NCBI GenBank assembly: GCA_015231395.1
Contig: JADGBP010000043.1
Location: 1 to 10,633 of the forward strand
Source of the DNA: Desulfamplus sp.
Lineage (GTDB): Bacteria; Desulfobacterota; Desulfobacteria; Desulfobacterales; Desulfobacteraceae
DNA length: 10,633 bases
Reading direction: 5' to 3'
Part shown: in pieces, positions 5,403 to 10,633 of the stretch
How the letters are laid out: the number at the start of each line of letters is the position of its first letter
Position numbering within the stretch: the first letter of the stretch is position 1
The notes under the pieces: generated by a model
The model's database searches: none
Seen by the model: only the letters and a program-made list of their open reading frames with translations
What the model was told of the DNA's origin: nothing
Made by a program: the position numbers and the translations under genes

Positions 5403-7759
5403 TTTTTAGAATCAACTAACATGAAGTCAATGCCCACCAAATTAATCATTGGTTTCTGATCTGACAAATTGTATTTTTTCAACAATATAGGCATTGTAAC
5501 TTTAATATAATTCAGTGCCTCTTTAACGGAGATATTACCATCTATTGGAAGTTGATCCGCATTTCCCTTGATTCCTTCAAGAAAGGTAAAGGTAAAAAGA
5601 CCATGCCCAAGGTCAATCAATTCAAATGCAAGTTGTTCTTTTGTTGTAGCGGCTGCCAAATGAATCCCTGACAATCGACTGAGCAATGCAAACACTTTTT
5701 GATCTTTAAATGCATCGATTATGGCACCTGACTGGCAGGCATCAATCAATAACAAAATCTGACGTGCACCGATATTTGTTGTTCGCGACGTGAGTATTGA
5801 TGAAGAAAGCCCTTTATTTGCAAAATCTTCAGATGTGTCATGTGGAAGAAAGTACCATTCATTTTTGTCCACAACGCCGTGACCTGCAAAATATATAAAT
5901 ACGGTATCTTGCGGAGGTAAGTTTTGCAAAGAATAAAATAACGAATTAATATTGCTTAATGTAGCATTCTTATCATATAGTTCATAATAGTTATATACAT
6001 CAAAATCTTTTGAATGAACCCTTTCAATCGCTTTCAATATCCCTTGGGCATCTGCGACAGAATAGTCAAGATCCTTAATATTTTCATCTTTATATTGATT
6101 GATTCCTATACCAACCATGTGTAGTGTGGTTTCCATGTGATCGACAGGACTTGAATAAAAAACCGTTTTATCTACAGCTTCGCTCTCAATTCGAGTATGA
6201 CTAAAGGCAACAGCCTTGATCTGGTTTTCTCCATCCACAAGGTCAACCAGATATGTTTTCACTTGATGTGGTACTTTGTCTTTTTTTTGGACAACCGATT
6301 TTATATTAAACTCACCTAATGCTTTTTTATTGTGATACAGTCGGATTTCATCTATCCCGCCTCCTTGGTCAACCGCTTCAACGATTACTTCTATGACCGC
6401 ACGATTCTCACTCTGACCGGATCCGGATATAGAGCCTGTGGAAAGCGTTAAAAGGGGGGGTAATTGAAATCCATTAGAGATATCTTCAACTGGTTGAACT
6501 CTTTTGATAATTTTCCCCTGAAGTATATATCCCAGCAAGGCAGGCTCATAATAGTATGTCAAAAACTTGTCAACGCTATATGCACTCTTCTCAACTGCCC
6601 ACTGAACAGATTCAAGCGTATCTTCCTCTTCTCCATAAAGAGTTCCATCAAAAAAACCTTCAGGCGTTACAACTGCCCACCCTTCACGCATGACAATAAT
6701 ACGTGCGGCTTCTTTATTTTGACGCCAATCCCAAAATCGTGTTGTTTTATCTGAGCTGGCTGAAAGTAAAAAATTATCATTTTGATTAAAACAGATTGAA
6801 TTTACACTTCCCTCATGTCCTGCAAGAACTATCTCACTTTTATTACCAACAGGTGATATTTTGATTAACCCATCATCTGATCCTGTTGCAACATATTTAC
6901 TATTATGTGTAATAACAACAGCTTTCACGGAGGAGTTGTGTCTTTTTTCAGAAAATATTTTTTTACCAGTTGCTAAGTTCCATAATTCAACTTTTCCACT
7001 TTCAAGTCCTGCCGCCAGCACATCATCAACAGAAGTGTCTATTGAGTAAACAGCCCCCTCTTTTCCATCAATTGTAAGAATATTTTTAGCGGAAAAGAAA
7101 TCCCATATCCTAATAGTCCCATTGGCATGTCCGGTGATAACCCTGTCTCCTTTACGATTAAGACTGAGACAAAGAGTGTCATTCATTTCACTGCTGGAAT
7201 AGGTACGTTTTATAGTTCCTAAGCTTATATCAACAAGTTTGACAGAGCCTTGACTTGTAGATGCAAGCCAGCCCCCCTGTTGAGCAATTGCAATCAATGA
7301 AGATATGGCACCTGAGCCTATCGAAATCGTCTTATGAAAGCTTTGGTCACGGAGACTCCATAAATCGATATCACCTTTTTTTGTTCCAGTGGCAATATAG
7401 TTGGAATCTTGAGAAAATGCCGTAATAGTAATTGCTCCATTATTAGAATACAAATCTTGAATTTTTTGTCCGTCTTTTGTATTCCAAACTTGTACGGAAC
7501 CACTGCCGCTCACCGTTGCAAAAAAAAGTCCATCAGTACTAAAAGCCACCCCTCCCATTGGTTTTGAATAGCGGGAAGTTACTTTAAAAGTTGGTTTTAT
7601 TGCTTGACGGATATTTTGTCTTACCGCTTTTGTAATAATTGAGGATGGTCTGAATGCAATTGCATTTTCACAAGTTATGGACAGTAAAAAAAACAGGACT
7701 AACATACAATTACAAACGAGTTTTATATTAAATTTGTCTCTTTTTGCGAATTTCTTCAT
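5399..7759 (-). CDS. Exported WD40-repeat caspase-like protease (peptidase C14 family)
   Basis: The product has 786 residues. A signal peptide (about 1-35, core MLVLFFLLSI, possible cleavage after AIA) is followed by seven WD40 blades at about 61-348, enough for a closed propeller; blades end in VQVW, IDLW, VKLVD, IRIWD, VELWN, IKISP and TRFWD. A conserved linker (GWAVVTPEGFFDG near 360, with YYYEP near 403) and a probable Ig-like segment (about 453-543) lead to the caspase-like domain (about 546-783). The catalytic dyad is present: H627 in YFAGHG and C675 in LLIDACQSG. Family knowledge suggests cleavage after basic or acidic residues, but specificity cannot be read here. The propeller likely recruits partners or substrates. 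The chosen ATG at 7759 has AAGGA 9 nt upstream; an ATG two codons earlier (7765) is only 3 nt from it. The gene is coupled by ATGA to the downstream hydrolase, so the two probably act in the same compartment. Confidence 0.93.
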   Translation of the reverse strand: MKKFAKRDKFNIKLVCNCMLVLFFLLSITCENAIAFRPSSIITKAVRQNIRQAIKPTFKVTSRYSKPMGGVAFSTDGLFFATVSGSGSVQVWNTKDGQKIQDLYSNNGAITITAFSQDSNYIATGTKKGDIDLWSLRDQSFHKTISIGSGAISSLIAIAQQGGWLASTSQGSVKLVDISLGTIKRTYSSSEMNDTLCLSLNRKGDRVITGHANGTIRIWDFFSAKNILTIDGKEGAVYSIDTSVDDVLAAGLESGKVELWNLATGKKIFSEKRHNSSVKAVVITHNSKYVATGSDDGLIKISPVGNKSEIVLAGHEGSVNSICFNQNDNFLLSASSDKTTRFWDWRQNKEAARIIVMREGWAVVTPEGFFDGTLYGEEEDTLESVQWAVEKSAYSVDKFLTYYYEPALLGYILQGKIIKRVQPVEDISNGFQLPPLLTLSTGSISGSGQSENRAVIEVIVEAVDQGGGIDEIRLYHNKKALGEFNIKSVVQKKDKVPHQVKTYLVDLVDGENQIKAVAFSHTRIESEAVDKTVFYSSPVDHMETTLHMVGIGINQYKDENIKDLDYSVADAQGILKAIERVHSKDFDVYNYYELYDKNATLSNINSLFYSLQNLPPQDTVFIYFAGHGVVDKNEWYFLPHDTSEDFANKGLSSSILTSRTTNIGARQILLLIDACQSGAIIDAFKDQKVFALLSRLSGIHLAAATTKEQLAFELIDLGHGLFTFTFLEGIKGNADQLPIDGNISVKEALNYIKVTMPILLKKYNLSDQKPMINLVGIDFMLVDSKK

Positions 7760-7828
7760 GTCCATGTGTCCTTGATTTTAAAAAAGCAAAAAACATTGAT
7801 TGTCTTGACATCGCTACTTCAAAAAAAA

Positions 7829-8114
7829 AGGGGCTACCCACTTAAGACGGGAGAGATGCTTTAAAATAAAAATTTGTGGAAATCCTTGAATTGAGGCCTC
7901 CAAGTAACTTCTCCATATATAAAAATTCTTAGAAATATCTTTTTTAATTGCAAAGCATATACCCCGTAGCTTGCTACGTGGGTTCTATTGCTTAAGCAAA
8001 ACCCGACCCGAAGGGGTAAAATTCCGTAATACCCCGTCCGCTTGCGGCGGGGATAGGAATTTTAAGGGTTTTGCCAATTTATTAAAAATATTTTGGTTTT
8101 AAGTGGGTAACCCT
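7829..8114. mobile_element. MITE-like element with terminal inverted repeats and REP hairpins
   Basis: TACCCACTTAA at 7835-7845 is repeated in inverse at 8099-8109, and AGGG lies just outside both arms (7829-7832 and the complement of 8111-8114). The unit is about 286 bp and has no ORF. Its right half is packed with hairpins. CGTAGC-TT-GCTACG lies at 7965-7978. A perfect 12-bp palindrome, TTGCTTAAGCAA, at 7988-7999 is flanked by GGGTT and AACCC. A nested structure pairs GCAAAACCC (7996-8004) with 8066-8074, TAAAATTCC (8017-8025) with 8056-8064, and CCCCG-T-CCGC with GCGGCGGGG around 8032-8052. Two hairpins share the ACCCCGT-stem-TT-stem form typical of REP sequences. No target duplication is obvious, so a decayed mobile unit or a REP cluster are both possible. 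Confidence 0.6.
7961..8052 (+). repeat. Pair of REP-like GC-rich hairpins in the same orientation
   Basis: Hairpin A (7962-7982) has stem CGTAGC/GCTACG, outer CCC/GGG pairs, a bulged T7979 and a TT loop. Hairpin B (8032-8052) has stem CCGC/GCGG, outer CCCCG/CGGGG, a bulged T7037-equivalent at 8037 and a TT loop. Both start ACCCCGT and are 70 bp apart. They are far richer in GC than their surroundings. REP sequences of this type are usually moved by RAYT transposases encoded elsewhere in the genome; none is in the window. Confidence 0.65.
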
Positions 8115-8144
8115 AAGTTCTTATTCAAAGATTAGGACTACATA

Positions 8145-9224
8145 TTAGAATGCATATCGAATGTTTAGCATTCCTGTCAATTGATCCTGATCCTCTCTGC
8201 CCAATTCAGTGGTCAAATTAAAATCAAAAGAGAGATTATTTATGACTGTTAGTCTAGCACCAGTACCCAAGGTGAATGCATCTCGATCATATGACAATAT
8301 GTCCATTTTTTCATATGTTGTATCATAGCTATATGCAAGATTTGCGTAAGCTTCGAAATTAGCATTGATCAAACGTCCAATTTCCGTACCTACCGTAATT
8401 GTGCCAAGCTCTGTTGTTTCGTTTTTGTTGAATATTTTCTGTTCATGGTCTTCGTTCCTAAAAGTGTATTCAGCAAAAGCCGTCAAGTTCGTTGTTTCAT
8501 TTATGGAATAATATCCATTCACGTTGGCTGAAATAAACCATCTTTTAGAATCAAAAGACTGGTTCTCTATACCATTCAGTCTATCTTGATCAATATTAAG
8601 CCAAGAATATGAACCCATAACATCAAAGCTTATCATATCGTTGAAAAGGAATCCAAAATATGGGATCAAAGATATGCCATCTTGATCAATATGACCAAGA
8701 TTAAATGTAGTATCTTGATCATTGTTTTCATAGCTTAATGCAACACCAGCGAGAATTTTAGGAGATATTTGATAATCCGCACCAATGATTCCCATTCCAA
8801 GTGTAGCGTCTGATTCGGTTTCTTTTTTATCATTTTCGCTTAATGTAAGACTTAAGTTAGACCAAACACCATACTTTGCAGTATCATCACCTGCTGATAG
8901 TCCCATAGGGGGTTTAAACCAATAGTCAGAATTTATCAGACCCACTTTAGACGTGTTAGTGGCGGGTGTATAGTTTGGAGCAATTATTTCGGATATACGG
9001 CTACTGATGACATCCGTTGTCGTACTGACGACTATACGTATATTCTGGGTATTTGTTGTTCGAATAGCTTCTTCTTCTATTGGCATTGTTATTTTGTTTT
9101 TCATAATAAATTTAGAGTCATTTACTCCACTATCAACTGTAGTGGTTCCCATAAGCACAGATGGTGATGATACAAAAACAAGCAACATGAGGATGGTGGG
9201 CAATACAAGTTTTATTTTATTCAT
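8145..9224 (-). CDS. Autotransporter-type outer-membrane β-barrel protein, short passenger
   Basis: The product has 359 residues. A signal peptide (about 1-26, core LVLPTILMLLVFV) is followed by about 90 residues of low-complexity Thr/Asn/Ile-rich chain and a β-barrel of about 118-359. The barrel shows alternating hydrophobic strands and tight turns typical of the autotransporter β-domain (for example GADYQISPKILAGVALSYEN and GTEIGRLINANFEAYANLAY) and ends in RYAF, with the C-terminal Phe that BAM recognises. Classical autotransporters have long passengers; here almost nothing precedes the barrel, so it is more likely a stand-alone outer-membrane protein, porin or adhesin anchor. The ATG at 9224 has AAGGA about 8 nt upstream. 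It is about 144 bp from its upstream neighbour on the same strand, so it may have its own promoter. Confidence 0.85.
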   Translation of the reverse strand: MNKIKLVLPTILMLLVFVSSPSVLMGTTTVDSGVNDSKFIMKNKITMPIEEEAIRTTNTQNIRIVVSTTTDVISSRISEIIAPNYTPATNTSKVGLINSDYWFKPPMGLSAGDDTAKYGVWSNLSLTLSENDKKETESDATLGMGIIGADYQISPKILAGVALSYENNDQDTTFNLGHIDQDGISLIPYFGFLFNDMISFDVMGSYSWLNIDQDRLNGIENQSFDSKRWFISANVNGYYSINETTNLTAFAEYTFRNEDHEQKIFNKNETTELGTITVGTEIGRLINANFEAYANLAYSYDTTYEKMDILSYDRDAFTLGTGARLTVINNLSFDFNLTTELGREDQDQLTGMLNIRYAF

Positions 9225-9368
9225 TTTGTAGTCCTTTTCAATTTTTTATGATCCTGAAAAAAGTAAATTGACGTTTCAATATTCTAATATCCAAGTATTT
9301 AATATTCCAATATTCTTATTCACACAACAAACAAAAAGTCTCAAAATCAAAACGTATTTTTTAAAGAT
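9225..9368. other. AT-rich intergenic leader with repeated CAATATTC motif
   Basis: This 144-bp gap upstream of the barrel gene is strongly AT-rich. CAATATTCT occurs near 9277 and again near 9308, with related AATATCC and AATATTCC words between them. The spacing suggests possible protein-binding sites, but the low complexity makes chance likely. No convincing terminator hairpin was seen. Confidence 0.3.
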
Positions 9369-10313
9369 TTAATTTGAAGGATTATAGGTGAATTCAACTA
9401 TGTCCTTGAGCTCATCTTCGTTTAATTTATCGCTATATTCTGTTCTTTGATTCCCATTAAAAACAGTAATAACATATGAACTACTATTAGTTCCTTGAGA
9501 GTGTTTTTTATAGTATTTCAATTGAACTTTATAATTCCCTTTGGGAGCATGTTCCCAAACAATGTTTTCTTGAGGATCCAGAGAACAAATAACGGCATTT
9601 TTATTTGCATCAACATCCAATTCCCCTACTAATCCGTCACAAGTGCTTTGTGTATGTTTATAATATATTTTATTCCCACATGGGTCATAAACATGTAAAT
9701 CCAAATCATTACAATCTGACCAACGAAGATGAACCCTTACATCTCCAGATTTTCCATCTCCATCAAAACATTTCAGGTTTTTTGAGTACTCGGTTTTTTC
9801 CGAACAATGCCGATTGAAATCTGCACATTTTTTATCCGAGCAATTATGGGCAAAAGTAACGCTCTTAGGTTCGTAACCAGGTATGGGAGTTCCGTTCTTA
9901 CCTACAAGAGATGCTTCAAAAGTATAGAATCCTGGTGCCATAGGTACTTCTCCGGTCAGAGGAATTCGAAATAAATCTCCAACATTATAGTCAGAGACAG
10001 AAAAATATCTATCTACAAATGGCACAGGATTCTGATTTTCTACTAAGGTGTATTTATTACCAAATAAATAGACATAGTAAAAAGAAAGCCCTGGATTCCA
10101 TCCATATTCATATGGAAACTGAGTAAGTTTGATATACAGTTTTGCTGCTTGCTGGTTTGCAGTATCTGTGAACAATTTTAGTGCCATTACGTTGGGATCA
10201 TTAGGAGCACTAATGAAATCATTGCCAATGGCTGAAGTTGATATGGCTGTTATTGCTATGAATGCAATTGCCATAAAAATAAATACATGCGTTTGTTTCA
10301 ATCTTTTTTTCAT
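9369..10313 (-). CDS. Secreted protein with YfaP/DUF2135-like domain and four possible disulfides
   Basis: The product has 314 residues with a signal peptide (about 1-29, core FIFMAIAFIAITAI). Residues 30-155 look like a β-rich domain (GFYTFEASLVGKNG). A cysteine-rich stretch (C158, C163, C170, C182) with CFDGDGKSGD follows. Residues 190-290 resemble the YfaP/DUF2135 family: VRVHLRW, then DLDLHVYDPCG, ELDVDAN, ENIVWEHAPKGNYKVQLKYY and YVITVFNG. Four more cysteines (C201, C212, C225, C243) lie in that domain, so four disulfides are possible after export. The Asp-rich DLDLHVYDP and FDGDG segments could bind calcium; that is inference. The ATG at 10313 has GGAGG 7-8 nt upstream. A small broken gene ends 21 bp upstream, so the two probably share a transcript. 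The biological role is unknown. Confidence 0.8.
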   Translation of the reverse strand: MKKRLKQTHVFIFMAIAFIAITAISTSAIGNDFISAPNDPNVMALKLFTDTANQQAAKLYIKLTQFPYEYGWNPGLSFYYVYLFGNKYTLVENQNPVPFVDRYFSVSDYNVGDLFRIPLTGEVPMAPGFYTFEASLVGKNGTPIPGYEPKSVTFAHNCSDKKCADFNRHCSEKTEYSKNLKCFDGDGKSGDVRVHLRWSDCNDLDLHVYDPCGNKIYYKHTQSTCDGLVGELDVDANKNAVICSLDPQENIVWEHAPKGNYKVQLKYYKKHSQGTNSSSYVITVFNGNQRTEYSDKLNEDELKDIVEFTYNPSN

Positions 10314-10334
10314 TTTTTTCCTCCATTTTTAAAG

Positions 10335-10628
10335 TTATAATGTATTGACTTTTGTTTCTCTATACTGATTTTTGAGATCCTTTATTTTCCTATGTACACT
10401 TTCTGAATCAAGAACCCCATTTTTAGGGAATCCCTTCTTCCAAAAAGAGTCAACTACTTTTGGGGTGATATATAAGGAGTCATTCGTCCACATGTTATAT
10501 TCTTCTTGACTCATAAATCCTTAGTTTACCAGATCAGCAAAAGTATAGGCACTTAATTTATTAACGTTGTAAATGCAGATAGTAAATATTAATCCAAAAA
10601 ACAAAACTCGCTTCCAAATATTTTTCAT
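10335..10628 (-). pseudogene. Small secreted-protein gene interrupted by an in-frame TAA
   Basis: From the ATG at 10628 the frame encodes 35 residues, a plausible signal peptide (MKNIWKRVLFFGLIF, ending KLSA) and then YTFADLVN, before TAA at 10521-10523. The same frame then stays open for 61 more codons to TAA at 10335-10337. It reads GFMSQEEYNMWTNDSLYITP and continues in a charged, protein-like way (KKGFPKNGVLDSE, KDLKNQYRET). ADLVN-stop-GFMSQEEY reads smoothly if the stop replaces a Gln codon (CAA to TAA). An ATG at 10514 could start a shortened 59-residue product without a signal peptide. No ribosome site is clear before 10628, where the window ends 5 bp upstream, so the true start might lie outside. 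The family is unknown. Confidence 0.6.
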
Positions 10629-10633
10629 CAGCC

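Larger units (their letters stand above)
7766..8144. other. 379-bp gene-free stretch holding a hairpin island
   Basis: No coding region is supported. The part nearest the caspase gene (7766-7828) must contain its leader, including AAGGA at 7768-7772 and a run of nine A on the plus strand. The rest (7829-8114) is the inverted-repeat-bounded hairpin island described separately. The last 30 bp before the barrel gene's stop are featureless. No clear promoter consensus was identified. Confidence 0.5.

Noticed and set aside
6464..7049. Plus-strand frames inside the caspase gene
   Set aside because: They are antisense to a well-supported WD40/caspase coding region and have no domain or ribosome site.
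9245..9320. Regulatory operator made of CAATATTC words
   Set aside because: The stretch is low-complexity AT-rich DNA in which such words recur by chance; no symmetric operator or known consensus is visible.

Overview
The window is an AT-rich stretch of a Gram-negative chromosome. The Gram-negative reading rests on an autotransporter-type β-barrel, an OmpA-type peptidoglycan-binding protein and many Sec signal peptides. All eight confident genes, and one broken small gene, lie on the minus strand, so they are transcribed right to left. The mixture of an exported WD40-caspase, a Hanks-type kinase with a PP2C phosphatase, an OmpA protein and REP-like hairpins suits large-genome sulfate reducers of the Desulfobacterota (including multicellular magnetotactic relatives) or large sulfur bacteria. 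This assignment is inference only; no marker gene fixes the taxon.

Layout in transcription order. At the right edge is a small secreted-protein gene interrupted by an in-frame TAA (10335-10628). It is followed 21 bp later by an exported protein with a YfaP/DUF2135-like domain and eight cysteines after its signal peptide (9369-10313). Next is an autotransporter-type outer-membrane barrel with almost no passenger (8145-9224). A 379-bp gap holds a dense hairpin island bracketed by short inverted repeats (7829-8114), which looks like a REP/MITE-type element. Then comes an exported seven-blade WD40 plus caspase-like protease (5399-7759). It is translationally coupled through an ATGA overlap to an envelope α/β-hydrolase (4464-5402) whose N-terminus carries a 51-bp tandem repeat.

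After a short gap with two related hairpins there is a three-gene signalling operon: an OmpA-family periplasmic protein (3750-4283), a transmembrane Ser/Thr kinase with a duplicated periplasmic tail (1853-3715), and a PP2C phosphatase (1026-1856) that starts with TTG inside the kinase stop. The last block is a signal-peptide protein made almost wholly of four 35-residue repeats (147-632). It sits between a pair of 29-bp inverted repeats (60-88 and 796-824, one mismatch), so it looks like a mobile or invertible gene cassette.

Taken together, the genes describe an envelope-facing signalling and surface-protein neighbourhood. The kinase and phosphatase can switch a phosphorylation state in the cytoplasm while the kinase tail and the OmpA protein face the periplasm. 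The caspase/hydrolase pair is exported, and three further surface or secreted proteins surround them. Functional linkage between the operons is not shown by the sequence. I saw no tRNA, rRNA or transposase gene and no convincing CRISPR array.
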